A stretch of DNA of 64,000 nucleotides from Pseudomonas sp. MIACH. Lineage in GTDB: Bacteria > Pseudomonadota > Gammaproteobacteria > Pseudomonadales > Pseudomonadaceae. Position 1 is the first letter of the stretch, and each line of letters begins with the position of its first letter. The notes below the pieces were generated by a model that did no database searches, was not told the origin of the DNA, and saw only the letters and a list, made by a program, of their open reading frames with translations. Below are positions 16,238 to 25,148 of the stretch, piece after piece. The stretch lies in NCBI RefSeq assembly GCF_001269925.1, contig NZ_LHVO01000051.1, positions 1 through 64,000 of the forward strand. The letters run 5' to 3'. A program made the position numbers and the translations under genes.

Positions 16238-17386
16238 ATGACGACATCGACTGTAAAAACCAACCTGCTGGGTCTGACTCAACAGGAAATGGAAAAATTC
16301 TTCGACTCAATCGGGGAGAAGCGTTTCCGTGCCGGTCAGGTAATGAAATGGATTCACCACTTTGGCGTCGATGATTTCGACGCCATGACGAACGTCAGCA
16401 AGGCCCTGCGCGACAAGCTCAAGGCCATTGCTGAAGTGCGTGGCCCCGAAGTGGTCAGCGAGGACATCTCCAGCGACGGCACCCGTAAATGGGTGGTGCG
16501 CGTGGCGTCCGGCAGCTGCGTCGAGACCGTGTACATTCCCCAGGGCAAGCGCGGCACCTTGTGCGTTTCGTCCCAGGCAGGCTGTGCCCTGGATTGCAGT
16601 TTCTGCTCCACCGGCAAGCAAGGCTTCAATAGCAACCTCACCGCCGCCGAAGTGATCGGTCAGGTGTGGATTGCCAACAAATCCTTTGGCAGCGTCCCGG
16701 CGACCGTCGACCGTGCCATCACCAACGTGGTGATGATGGGCATGGGTGAGCCGCTGCTGAACTTCGACAACGTGATTGCGGCCATGCACCTGATGATGGA
16801 CGACCTGGGCTACGGCATCTCCAAGCGCCGTGTGACCCTGTCGACCTCCGGCGTGGTACCGATGATCGATGAGCTGGCCAAGCACATCGACGTCTCCCTG
16901 GCGTTGTCGCTGCACGCACCCAATGACGCATTGCGTAACCAATTGGTGCCGATCAACAAGAAGTATCCGCTTAAGATGCTGCTCGAGTCCTGTCAGCGTT
17001 ACATGGCGACCTTGGGCGAGAAACGCGTGCTGACCATTGAGTACACCATGCTCAAGGACATCAACGACAAGGTCGAACACGCGGTCGAGATGATCGAGTT
17101 GCTCAAGAACACCCCGTGCAAGATCAACCTGATTCCGTTCAACCCGTTTCCACATTCTGGCTACGAGCGTCCGAGCAACAACGCCATCCGCCGTTTCCAG
17201 GATCAACTGCACCAGGCCGGCTACAACGTCACCGTGCGCACCACCCGTGGTGAAGACATCGACGCTGCCTGTGGCCAATTGGTAGGACAGGTGCTGGATC
17301 GCACCCGTCGCAGCGAACGTTATATTGCGGTGCGCGAACTGAGCGCTGCCGACGATATGCCGCAAAGCGCTGTGAATCGAACCTGA
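16238..17386 (+). CDS. rlmN: Dual-specificity rRNA/tRNA adenine-C2 methyltransferase RlmN
   Basis: RlmN is a radical-SAM enzyme that methylates A2503 of 23S rRNA and A37 of some tRNAs. The 382-residue protein has the cluster motif CxxxCxxC at C116, C120 and C123 ('GCALDCSFC'), and the second mechanistic cysteine C345 in 'DIDAACGQL'. It starts 29 bases after ndk and is followed by pilF, the usual order. Confidence 0.97.
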   Translation: MTTSTVKTNLLGLTQQEMEKFFDSIGEKRFRAGQVMKWIHHFGVDDFDAMTNVSKALRDKLKAIAEVRGPEVVSEDISSDGTRKWVVRVASGSCVETVYIPQGKRGTLCVSSQAGCALDCSFCSTGKQGFNSNLTAAEVIGQVWIANKSFGSVPATVDRAITNVVMMGMGEPLLNFDNVIAAMHLMMDDLGYGISKRRVTLSTSGVVPMIDELAKHIDVSLALSLHAPNDALRNQLVPINKKYPLKMLLESCQRYMATLGEKRVLTIEYTMLKDINDKVEHAVEMIELLKNTPCKINLIPFNPFPHSGYERPSNNAIRRFQDQLHQAGYNVTVRTTRGEDIDAACGQLVGQVLDRTRRSERYIAVRELSAADDMPQSAVNRT

Positions 17387-17398
17387 GAGAGGATCTCT

Positions 17399-18157
17399 AT
17401 GCCCTTGCGCCTTGCGCTGCTCCTGCTTGTTACCGGTCTCCTGGCCGGGTGTATTTCATCGGGCCATGACAGCCCTGTGCAAACCGGCAAGAGCCGTGAC
17501 GAGGCGCGAGTTGCCTATGTGCAACTGGGGCTGGGTTACCTGCGGCAAGGCATGAGCGAACAGGCCAAGGTGCCGTTGAAAAAGGCGCTTGAGCTGGACA
17601 GTGACGATGCCGACGCCAATGCCGCACTGGCGCTGGTATTCCAGGCCCAGGCCGAGCCTGAACTGGCCGACCGTTATTTCAACAAAGCCTTGGCCGCAAA
17701 GCCTGCCGACCCGCGGCTGCTGAACAATTACGGCAGCTTCCTGTTCGAGCAGAAGCGTTATGACCAGGCTTCCCGCTATTTCCAGCAAGCATCCTCCGAC
17801 GTCCTCTACCCAGAGCGTTCGCGGGTGTTCGAGAACCTTGGGGTGACCTCGATGCGCCTCGGCCAGCGCGACAGCGCACGCCAGCAACTGGAAAAAGCCC
17901 TGCATTTGAACGGTCATCAGCCACGAGCGCTGCTCGAAATGGCTGAGTTGTCTTACGAAGACAGGCATTATGTGCCGGCACGTGACTATTACGAGCGTTT
18001 TAGCCTGCTCAGCGGGCAAAATGCACGTAGTCTATTGCTCGGTGTGCGCCTGGCGACGGTTCATGAAGAACGCGACACGGCCGCACGTTTTGGCCAGCAA
18101 CTCGAACGACTCTATCCCGGTACGCCGGAATATCAGCAATACCTGTCGGAGCAATGA
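17399..18157 (+). CDS. pilF: Type IV pilus biogenesis/stability lipoprotein PilF (PilW)
   Basis: PilF is an outer-membrane lipoprotein that helps the secretin PilQ reach and assemble in the outer membrane. The 252-residue protein has a lipobox 'LLAG' before C18, followed by tandem tetratricopeptide repeats (for example 'RVAYVQLGLGYLRQGMSEQA' and 'LLNNYGSFLFEQKRYDQA'). The stop overlaps the rodZ start by four bases (ATGA), linking translation of the two. Confidence 0.94.
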   Translation: MPLRLALLLLVTGLLAGCISSGHDSPVQTGKSRDEARVAYVQLGLGYLRQGMSEQAKVPLKKALELDSDDADANAALALVFQAQAEPELADRYFNKALAAKPADPRLLNNYGSFLFEQKRYDQASRYFQQASSDVLYPERSRVFENLGVTSMRLGQRDSARQQLEKALHLNGHQPRALLEMAELSYEDRHYVPARDYYERFSLLSGQNARSLLLGVRLATVHEERDTAARFGQQLERLYPGTPEYQQYLSEQ

Positions 18158-19152
18158 TGAAAGCGGCGCACCCGGAAGTTGTAGCAGCTAATCGCGTAAA
18201 CCCAGGCGACACCTTGCGTCAGGCCCGCGAAAGCAATGGTTGGTCGCTGGCGGAAGTGGCCCTCAAGCTCAATTTGACCACCACGTCCCTGGGCAACCTT
18301 GAGGCCGGCGCATTCGACAAGCTGCCTGGGCATACCTTCGCCCGCGGCTACATTCGCGCCTACGCCAAATTGCTGGGCATTGACCAAGCCATATTGGTCC
18401 AGCAATTCGATCAATTCACCGGTACCGACTCCCAGGGTAGCAATGTCCATGGCTTGGGTCGTATTGAAGAACCGGTGCGGGTTTCCCACACGATCCTGCG
18501 TATTGTCAGCCTCTTGCTGCTGATCGCCGTGATCGGCGGCGGTTTTGTCTGGTGGCAAGACCAGGCTTCCCAGCGCAGCAAGGACCTGACCAGCAACGCG
18601 ATGGAGCACGTCGAAGTCGAGAGCGCCGACGGCACAACCCAGATTCATCCGTTGGACGAGCCGGAAGACCAGGCCGTGGCCCAATCCCAGACGGCTCCTG
18701 AAGCCCCGGCCACCACCGAGCAGTCCGAACCGGAAACCGCTCAGGCCCCTATCGCTGCCGTACCGGCCCCAGTCACACCGGCCGCGCCAGCGGCTCCGGT
18801 TGCCCAGGCTCACACACCAGCCGCTCCGGCCCCGGCCCCAGTGACTACAGCGCCAGCCGCACCGGCAGCCTCGACTATTTCACCGCCCACCACCCCTGCG
18901 TTGATCGCCGGTGACGGGCGTGTACAAGTTACCTTCGTTGCTGACTGCTGGACGCAAGTCACCGATGGCAACGGCAAAGTGCTGGTCAGTGGTCTCAAGC
19001 GTAAGGGAGATACGCTCGATCTGGGCGGCAAGCCTCCTTTGACGCTGCGTCTGGGCTTTGCCCGTGGCGCGCAAGTGGCCTACAACGGCCAGCCTGTGGA
19101 CGTGGCGCCGTTCACCAGTGGCGAGACTGCTCGCCTGAAGTTGGGACAATAG
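18154..19152 (+). CDS. rodZ: Cytoskeleton protein RodZ
   Basis: RodZ connects the MreB filaments to the cell-wall machinery and keeps the rod shape. The 332-residue protein has a cytoplasmic helix-turn-helix of Cro type (about 17-85) and one membrane helix (112-134). A long Ala/Pro/Thr-rich linker follows (about 165-250), then a periplasmic DUF4115-type domain. The first of two adjacent ATG codons overlaps the pilF stop; the second (18157) is equally possible. Confidence 0.92.
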   Translation: MMKAAHPEVVAANRVNPGDTLRQARESNGWSLAEVALKLNLTTTSLGNLEAGAFDKLPGHTFARGYIRAYAKLLGIDQAILVQQFDQFTGTDSQGSNVHGLGRIEEPVRVSHTILRIVSLLLLIAVIGGGFVWWQDQASQRSKDLTSNAMEHVEVESADGTTQIHPLDEPEDQAVAQSQTAPEAPATTEQSEPETAQAPIAAVPAPVTPAAPAAPVAQAHTPAAPAPAPVTTAPAAPAASTISPPTTPALIAGDGRVQVTFVADCWTQVTDGNGKVLVSGLKRKGDTLDLGGKPPLTLRLGFARGAQVAYNGQPVDVAPFTSGETARLKLGQ

Positions 19153-19154
19153 TC

Positions 19155-20264
19155 ATGCACGGCGAATCTCCAATCAAACGTCGCGTATCGCGCAAGATCT
19201 GGGTCGGCTCGGTGCCGGTGGGTGGTGATGCCCCCATCGCGGTACAGAGCATGACCAACAGCGACACCAATGATGTCGCCGCCACCGTTGCCCAGATCAA
19301 TCGTCTGGAAGCGGCCGGGGTAGACATCGTGCGGGTATCCGTCCCGGACATGGATGCTGCCGAAGCTTTCGGTCGCATCAAGCAGTTGGTCAAGGTGCCG
19401 CTGGTCGCCGACATTCACTTCGACTACAAGATCGCCCTGCGCGTGGCCGAACTGGGTGTCGATTGCCTGCGTATAAACCCGGGCAACATCGGTCGTGAAG
19501 ACCGTGTGCGCGCCGTGGTGGATGCGGCCCGTGATCGCGGGATCCCGATCCGTATCGGCGTCAACGCCGGTTCCCTGGAAAAAGACCTGCAAAAGAAGTA
19601 CGGCGAACCCACTCCGGCAGCGCTGGTTGAGTCGGCACTGCGCCACGTTGAACACCTGGAACGCCTGAACTTCCAGGACTTCAAGGTCAGCGTAAAGGCC
19701 TCCGACGTGTTCATGGCGGTCGAAGCCTACCGCCTGCTGGCCAAGGAAATCGTGCAACCGTTGCACCTGGGCATCACCGAAGCCGGCGGTTTGCGCTCAG
19801 GCACAGTGAAATCTGCGGTGGGTCTCGGTATGCTGCTCGCCGAAGGGATTGGCGATACTATCCGCATCTCGTTGGCGGCAGACCCGGTAGAGGAAGTGAA
19901 AGTCGGCTACGACATTCTCAAATCCCTGCGCTTGCGTTCCCGCGGTATCAACTTCATTGCCTGCCCGAGTTGCTCGCGGCAGAACTTCGACGTGGTGAAA
20001 ACCATGAACGACCTGGAGTTGCGACTCGAAGACCTGCTGGTCCCGCTGGATGTTGCAGTGATCGGCTGTGTGGTCAACGGCCCGGGTGAAGCCAAGGAAG
20101 CCCATGTGGGCTTGACCGGCGGCACACCGAACCTGATTTACATCGACGGTAAGCCGTCGCAGAAGTTAACGAATGACAATCTGGTGGATCAGCTGGAAAA
20201 GCTGATCCGCGAGAAAGCGGCCGAAAAGGTCGCCGCTGACGCAGCGCTGATCGCTCGCGGCTGA
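19155..20264 (+). CDS. ispG: 4-hydroxy-3-methylbut-2-en-1-yl diphosphate synthase
   Basis: IspG carries out the next-to-last step of the MEP isoprenoid pathway. The 369-residue protein has the TIM-barrel start 'VAVQSMTNSDT'-like 'IAVQSMTNSDTNDV' and the [4Fe-4S] ligands C270 and C273 ('CPSCSRQNFD') and C305 in 'IGCVVNGPGEAKE'. It starts two bases after rodZ. Dependence on an iron-sulfur cluster links it to the isc operon nearby. Confidence 0.97.
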   Translation: MHGESPIKRRVSRKIWVGSVPVGGDAPIAVQSMTNSDTNDVAATVAQINRLEAAGVDIVRVSVPDMDAAEAFGRIKQLVKVPLVADIHFDYKIALRVAELGVDCLRINPGNIGREDRVRAVVDAARDRGIPIRIGVNAGSLEKDLQKKYGEPTPAALVESALRHVEHLERLNFQDFKVSVKASDVFMAVEAYRLLAKEIVQPLHLGITEAGGLRSGTVKSAVGLGMLLAEGIGDTIRISLAADPVEEVKVGYDILKSLRLRSRGINFIACPSCSRQNFDVVKTMNDLELRLEDLLVPLDVAVIGCVVNGPGEAKEAHVGLTGGTPNLIYIDGKPSQKLTNDNLVDQLEKLIREKAAEKVAADAALIARG

Positions 20265-20287
20265 TTGAACGAATTTAAGGATTTGAT

Positions 20288-21577
20288 GTGAGCAAGTCTC
20301 TGCAAGCCATTCGTGGCATGAACGACATCCTGCCGGAGCAAACGCCGCTGTGGCGCTACTTCGAGAGCACGGTCGCGCGCCTGCTGGATAACTACGGTTA
20401 CAAGCAGATCCGCATGCCGATCGTCGAATTCACCGAGCTGTTCAAGCGCTCCATCGGTGAAGTGACCGACATCGTCGAAAAAGAGATGTACACCTTTGAA
20501 GACCGTAACGGCGACTCCCTGACCTTGCGTCCGGAAGGTACCGCCGCGTGCGTGCGCGCCGTGCTCGAACATGGCCTCACCGGTGGTGGCCAGCCGCAGA
20601 AGCTGTGGTACATCGGTCCGATGTTCCGTCACGAGCGCCCACAGAAAGGCCGTTATCGCCAGTTCCACCAGATCGGCCTGGAAGTCTTCAATCTCGACGG
20701 CCCGGACATCGATGCCGAGTTGATCGTGCTGACCTGGCGCCTGTGGGGCATGCTGGGTATCCGCGATGCGGTCAAGCTTGAGCTCAACAGCCTGGGCACC
20801 AGCGAATCCCGGGGCCGCTACCGCGAAGCCCTGGTGGAATTCCTGTCCGCCCACCTGGACAAGTTGGACGAAGACAGCCAGCGCCGTCTGAAAACCAACC
20901 CGTTGCGCGTGCTGGACACCAAGAACGCCGACACGCAAGCCGTACTGGTCGACGCGCCGAAAATGGCCGACTACCTGGACGACGAGTCCCGCACGCACTT
21001 CGAGGGCCTCAAGGCCCGCCTGGATGCGGCCGGTATTCCCTACGTGATCAACCCGAAGCTGGTGCGTGGTCTCGATTACTACAGCAAGACCGTGTTCGAG
21101 TGGGTCACCGACAAACTCGGCGCCCAGGGCACTGTGTGTGCAGGCGGCCGTTACGACGGCCTGGTCGAGCAAATGGGCGGCAAGCCGACCACCGGCGTAG
21201 GTTTTGCCATGGGCATCGAGCGGCTGATCCTGCTGCTGGAAACCCTGGAGCAGGTTCCGGAAGAAATCTCCCGTCAGGTGGATGTGTACCTGTGCGCCTT
21301 TGGCGAGGCCGCCGAACTGGCCGCCCTGGCCCTGAGCGAAAAAGTACGTGACCAGTTGCCCAACCTGCGCCTGCAGATCAATGCCGGCGCAGGCAGCTTC
21401 AAGAGCCAGTTCAAAAAGGCCGACAAGAGCGGTGCGCTGTACGCGCTGATCCTCGGCGATGACGAGTTGGCCCAGCAAGTGATAGGTTTCAAACCCCTGC
21501 GTGGTCAGGGCGAGCAACAGAACATTGCCTTTGATGCGCTCGCCGCACACTTGGCCACCTGCGTCGTGCAGGGTTGA
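20288..21577 (+). CDS. hisS: Histidine-tRNA ligase
   Basis: HisS charges tRNA-His. The 429-residue class II synthetase starts with GTG and the family sequence 'SLQAIRGMNDILPEQTPLW'. It has motif 2 around 'PMFRHERPQKGRYRQFHQ', the histidine-specific 'LVRGLDYYSKTVFEW', and motif 3 'GVGFAMGIERLILLLE', then an anticodon-binding C-terminal domain. It lies between ispG and yfgM, as in E. coli. Confidence 0.97.
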   Translation: MSKSLQAIRGMNDILPEQTPLWRYFESTVARLLDNYGYKQIRMPIVEFTELFKRSIGEVTDIVEKEMYTFEDRNGDSLTLRPEGTAACVRAVLEHGLTGGGQPQKLWYIGPMFRHERPQKGRYRQFHQIGLEVFNLDGPDIDAELIVLTWRLWGMLGIRDAVKLELNSLGTSESRGRYREALVEFLSAHLDKLDEDSQRRLKTNPLRVLDTKNADTQAVLVDAPKMADYLDDESRTHFEGLKARLDAAGIPYVINPKLVRGLDYYSKTVFEWVTDKLGAQGTVCAGGRYDGLVEQMGGKPTTGVGFAMGIERLILLLETLEQVPEEISRQVDVYLCAFGEAAELAALALSEKVRDQLPNLRLQINAGAGSFKSQFKKADKSGALYALILGDDELAQQVIGFKPLRGQGEQQNIAFDALAAHLATCVVQG

Positions 21578-21618
21578 AGCTGTCGAACAGCCGAATTTAG
21601 CGATTAAGGAGTATTGGG

Positions 21619-22260
21619 GTGTCGAGTACTGATGATGAGCAACTGGCCGAGTTCAAGGACTGGTGGCAGCGTAACGGCAAGCCTCTGGTTACCGGCGGCC
21701 TGCTGGCTTTAGTGGTGGTGTTCGGCTGGCAAGCCTGGACCAAGTATCAGGCCAACCAATCCCAAGGCGCCTCGATCGTTTATCAGCAATTGCTGGAAAC
21801 CACCCTGACGCCGGACGGCAAGCCTGATCCTGCGCAAGTGGCGGACCTGGCTGGGAAACTGAAGAACGAATTCGGCGGCAGTACCTACGCCCAATACGGC
21901 AGCCTGTTCGTCGCGAAAGTTGCGGTCGATACCGGCAAGCTGGATGACGCTGCTGCAGAACTGAAGGCCATCGCCGACAAACCGACCAACCCGACCCTGG
22001 GTGAAATCGCACGTCAGCGCCTGGCCCAGGTCCTGGCGGCACAGAACAAGGCTGACGAAGCACTCAAACTGCTCGACGGCGATGCGGACAAGGCATTTGT
22101 AGCCACTCGCGAAGAGCTCAAGGGCGACCTGTTGGTCCAATTGGGTCGTACCGACGAAGCCAATGCTGCGTACAAGAAAGCCAAGGCGGCGCTGTCTGAT
22201 GAAGCGGCGGTCGGTGGCTTACAAATCAAGCTGGACGACTTGGCCAAAGGGGATGCGTGA
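21619..22260 (+). CDS. yfgM: YfgM-type ancillary SecYEG translocon subunit
   Basis: YfgM is anchored in the inner membrane and links the Sec channel to periplasmic chaperones. The 213-residue protein has a short cytoplasmic start, one membrane helix (about 22-40, 'LVTGGLLALVVVFGWQAW') and a periplasmic tetratricopeptide-like domain. The start codon is GTG after AAGGAG. The order hisS-yfgM-bamB-der matches E. coli, which supports the assignment more strongly than the sequence alone. Confidence 0.88.
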   Translation: MSSTDDEQLAEFKDWWQRNGKPLVTGGLLALVVVFGWQAWTKYQANQSQGASIVYQQLLETTLTPDGKPDPAQVADLAGKLKNEFGGSTYAQYGSLFVAKVAVDTGKLDDAAAELKAIADKPTNPTLGEIARQRLAQVLAAQNKADEALKLLDGDADKAFVATREELKGDLLVQLGRTDEANAAYKKAKAALSDEAAVGGLQIKLDDLAKGDA

Positions 22261-22261
22261 C

Positions 22262-23404
22262 GTGATCCGTTGGAAACATGCAGCATTGCTGGCTCTGGCC
22301 GTTCTGGCCGCGGGTTGCAGCAGCAACAGTAAAAAAGAACTGCCTCCGGCCGAGCTGACCAGCTTCAAGGAAGAAGTCGTCCTGCAAAAGCAATGGAGCC
22401 GCTCCATCGGTGACGGCCAGGGCGAGACCTACAACATGTTGGTGCCGGCAATCGACGGTGACAACATTGTGGCCGCTGACGTGACCGGCGTGGTGATCTC
22501 CATGGATCGCATGAACGGCGACGTGAAGTGGAAGAAAGACCTTGAATTGCCAGTGTCCGGCGCCGTAGGCGTGGGGTACGGCATGGTCATGCTCGGCACG
22601 CTCAAGGGTGAAGTCGTGGCGCTGGACTCCAGCACCGGTGAAGAGAAATGGCGCGCTCGCGTGACCAGTGAAGTCCTCGCACCGCCTGCCACCAACGGCG
22701 ATATCGTCGTGGTGCAAACCCAGGACGACCGTGTGATCGGCCTGGACGCCAGCACTGGCGAGCAGCGTTGGTTGTACGACAGCACCCCTGCGGTGCTGAC
22801 CCTGCGCGGTACCAGTGGTCCGGTTGTGACCAACAATCTGGCCGTTGCAGGCCTGTCGACCGGTAAAGTGGTCGCCCTTGACACCAAGAACGGCGTGCCG
22901 GCCTGGGAAACCCGTGTGGCCATCCCACAAGGTCGTTCCGAGCTGGATCGCGTAGTGGACATCGACGGTGGCTTGCTGCTGTCGGGTGAAACCCTCTACG
23001 TCGCGACTTACCAGGGCCGCGTTGCCGCGCTGGACCTGCAGAGCGGCCGTGTTAACTGGCAGCGTGATGCTTCCAGTTATGCGGGTGTCGCCCAAGGGTT
23101 TGGCAGCGTCTACGTAAGCCTGTCGTCCGGCACCGTTGAAAGTGTCGACGAGCGTTCCACCACTGCACTGTGGAGCAACGACTCCCTGGCCCGTCGTCAA
23201 CTGTCGGCCCCGGAAGTGTTCTCCAGCTACGTAGCGGTCGGCGACTTCGAAGGCTACCTGCACCTGCTGAGCCAGGTGGATGGTCGTTTTGTAGGTCGTG
23301 AGCGTATCGACAGCGATGGCCTGCGTGCCCGTCCGCTGGTCGTGGGTAACATGCTTTATGTGTTTGGCAACAGCGGCAAGCTGGAAGCCCTGACCATCAA
23401 GTAA
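22262..23404 (+). CDS. bamB: Outer membrane protein assembly factor BamB
   Basis: BamB is a lipoprotein of the BAM complex that inserts beta-barrel proteins in the outer membrane. The 380-residue product has a signal peptide with lipobox 'LAAG' before C19 and an eight-bladed propeller. The propeller shows repeated segments such as 'VALDSSTGEEKWRARV' and 'IGLDASTGEQRWLYD'. GTG 22262 is chosen because it gives the lipoprotein signal; the open frame extends upstream over the end of yfgM. It begins one base after that gene. Confidence 0.95.
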   Translation: MIRWKHAALLALAVLAAGCSSNSKKELPPAELTSFKEEVVLQKQWSRSIGDGQGETYNMLVPAIDGDNIVAADVTGVVISMDRMNGDVKWKKDLELPVSGAVGVGYGMVMLGTLKGEVVALDSSTGEEKWRARVTSEVLAPPATNGDIVVVQTQDDRVIGLDASTGEQRWLYDSTPAVLTLRGTSGPVVTNNLAVAGLSTGKVVALDTKNGVPAWETRVAIPQGRSELDRVVDIDGGLLLSGETLYVATYQGRVAALDLQSGRVNWQRDASSYAGVAQGFGSVYVSLSSGTVESVDERSTTALWSNDSLARRQLSAPEVFSSYVAVGDFEGYLHLLSQVDGRFVGRERIDSDGLRARPLVVGNMLYVFGNSGKLEALTIK

Positions 23405-23487
23405 AGGTTTGACTATGCTTGGGGTAAAACCCAGGCGGCCCCGCTTCGGCGGGGCATGCGGCATTTGAATATGCTGCCCCGAGCACC

Positions 23488-23518
23488 AGCCGCTGCCTTG
23501 CAGCGGCTTTTGTATTTT
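23488..23518 (+). terminator. Terminator after bamB
   Basis: The stem GCCGCTG / CAGCGGC with loop CCTTG is followed by TTTTGTATTTT. It lies 25 bases before the der start. An additional small hairpin (CCCCGC/GCGGGG) lies at about 23442-23457. Confidence 0.7.
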
Positions 23519-23543
23519 CTGAAATAACGAAGTGGAGAGCCGC

Positions 23544-25013
23544 ATGGTTCCCGTAATCGCCCTGGTGGGCCGACCTAACGTCGGCAAGTCCACCTTGTTC
23601 AACCGCCTGACCAGGACTCGCGACGCCATTGTCGGCGACTTGTCCGGTTTGACCCGTGATCGCCAATACGGTGAGGCAAAGTGGCAAGGGCGCTCCTACA
23701 TTATTGTCGACACCGGTGGTATCTCCGGTGATGAGCATGGCATGGACGAAAAGATGGCCGAGCAGTCTCTGCTGGCTATTGAAGAAGCCGATGTCGTGTT
23801 GTTCCTGGTGGACGCCCGCGCGGGCTACACCGCTGCCGACCAGATGATTGGCGAGCACCTGCGCAAGCGCAACAAGCGTTCCTATCTGGTCGCCAACAAG
23901 ATCGACAACATCGATCCTGAGGCGGCCCGTGCCGAATTCAGCCCGATGGGCCTTGGCGACGCGATCCCGGTCGCCGGTGCCCACGGTCGCGGCATCACCC
24001 AGATGCTGGAAATCGCCCTGCGCGACTTCCCTAAGGATGACGCCGAGGAAGAAGAAGGCGAAGAAGAGATCGTTGCCGAAGGCGAGGAAGCCAAGCGCAT
24101 TCCTGGCCCTAGTGAAAAAGACGGTATCAAGATCGCGATCATCGGTCGCCCGAACGTGGGCAAGTCGACCCTGGTCAACCGTATGCTCGGTGAAGACCGT
24201 GTAATCGTCTACGACCAGCCCGGCACCACCCGCGACAGTATCTACATCCCGTTTGAGCGTAACGACGAGAAGTACACGCTGATCGACACCGCCGGTGTGC
24301 GCAAGCGCGGCAAGATCCACGAGGAAGTTGAAAAGTTCTCCGTGGTGAAAACCCTGCAGGCGATCAAAGACGCCAACGTGGTGATCTTCGTGATGGACGC
24401 CCGCGAAGGCGTGGTGGACCACGATCTCAACCTGCTGGGCTTTGCCCTCGAAGCCGGTCGTGCCCTGGTCATCGCGATCAACAAGTGGGACGGCATGACG
24501 CCGAGCGAGCGCGATTTCGTCAAGATCGAACTGCAGCGCCGCCTGTTCTTCGTCGAATTCGCCGATATTCACTTTATCTCGGCCCTGCACGGCACGGGTG
24601 TGGGCAACCTCTACGCCTCCGTACAGAACTCGTTCAAGTCTGCCGTGACCCGCTGGCCGACCAACCGTCTGACCCAGATCCTCGAAGACGCCGTTGGCGA
24701 GCACGCGCCGCCGATGGTCAACAACCGTCGGATCAAACTGCGTTACGCCCACTTGGGTGGTGCCAACCCGCCGATTATCGTGATCCACGGTAACCAGATC
24801 GAGAAGGTGCCCAAGTCCTACGTGCGTTACCTGGAAAACACCTACCGCCGTGTCTTGAAACTGGTCGGTACGCCGATCCGCATCGAGTTCAAGGGTGGCG
24901 AGAACCCATACGAAGGCAACAAGAACACGCTGACGGACCGTCAGGTGAACAAGAAGCGTCGTTTGATGACTCACCACAAGAAGGCCGACAAGAAGCGCCG
25001 CGACAAGAAATAG
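23544..25013 (+). CDS. der: Ribosome biogenesis GTPase Der
   Basis: Der has two GTPase domains in a row and is needed for maturation of the 50S subunit. The 489-residue protein has P-loops GRPNVGKS at 9-16 and again at 201-208, 'DTGGI' and 'DTAGV' switch motifs, 'NKWDGM' in domain 2, and a C-terminal KH-like domain with a very basic tail ('KKRRLMTHHKKADKKRRDKK'). ATG 23544 is chosen because GGAG lies six bases upstream; an in-frame GTG at 23532 lacks such a site. Confidence 0.97.
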   Translation: MVPVIALVGRPNVGKSTLFNRLTRTRDAIVGDLSGLTRDRQYGEAKWQGRSYIIVDTGGISGDEHGMDEKMAEQSLLAIEEADVVLFLVDARAGYTAADQMIGEHLRKRNKRSYLVANKIDNIDPEAARAEFSPMGLGDAIPVAGAHGRGITQMLEIALRDFPKDDAEEEEGEEEIVAEGEEAKRIPGPSEKDGIKIAIIGRPNVGKSTLVNRMLGEDRVIVYDQPGTTRDSIYIPFERNDEKYTLIDTAGVRKRGKIHEEVEKFSVVKTLQAIKDANVVIFVMDAREGVVDHDLNLLGFALEAGRALVIAINKWDGMTPSERDFVKIELQRRLFFVEFADIHFISALHGTGVGNLYASVQNSFKSAVTRWPTNRLTQILEDAVGEHAPPMVNNRRIKLRYAHLGGANPPIIVIHGNQIEKVPKSYVRYLENTYRRVLKLVGTPIRIEFKGGENPYEGNKNTLTDRQVNKKRRLMTHHKKADKKRRDKK

Positions 25014-25029
25014 CAGCCGCTTCACGTTG

Positions 25030-25118
25030 TAAGCTACAAGCCGCAAGAGAGGGCTCCTTTGGAGCCCTTTTTTGTGCCTGGCGGTTTGTCGCTTGACCTG
25101 CTTGCAGCTTGCAGCTTA
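25030..25118. repeat. Inverted repeat enclosing the der terminator
   Basis: The 18-base arms TAAGCTACAAGCCGCAAG (25030-25047) and CTTGCAGCTTGCAGCTTA (25101-25118) are inverted copies with two mismatches. They enclose the der terminator. The right arm is followed by a further partial copy (acttgcagct). It resembles the 'tgcaagc' repeat type known from pseudomonads. Confidence 0.65.
25051..25073 (+). terminator. Terminator after der
   Basis: The stem GGGCTCC / GGAGCCC with loop TTT is followed by six T. Confidence 0.88.
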
Positions 25119-25148
25119 AAACTTGCAGCTCACCTGCAGGGGCCTCCG

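Noticed and set aside
23415..23468. A 17-codon mini-ORF between bamB and der
   Set aside because: It lies over a hairpin, has a poor ribosome site and no sign of a leader function.
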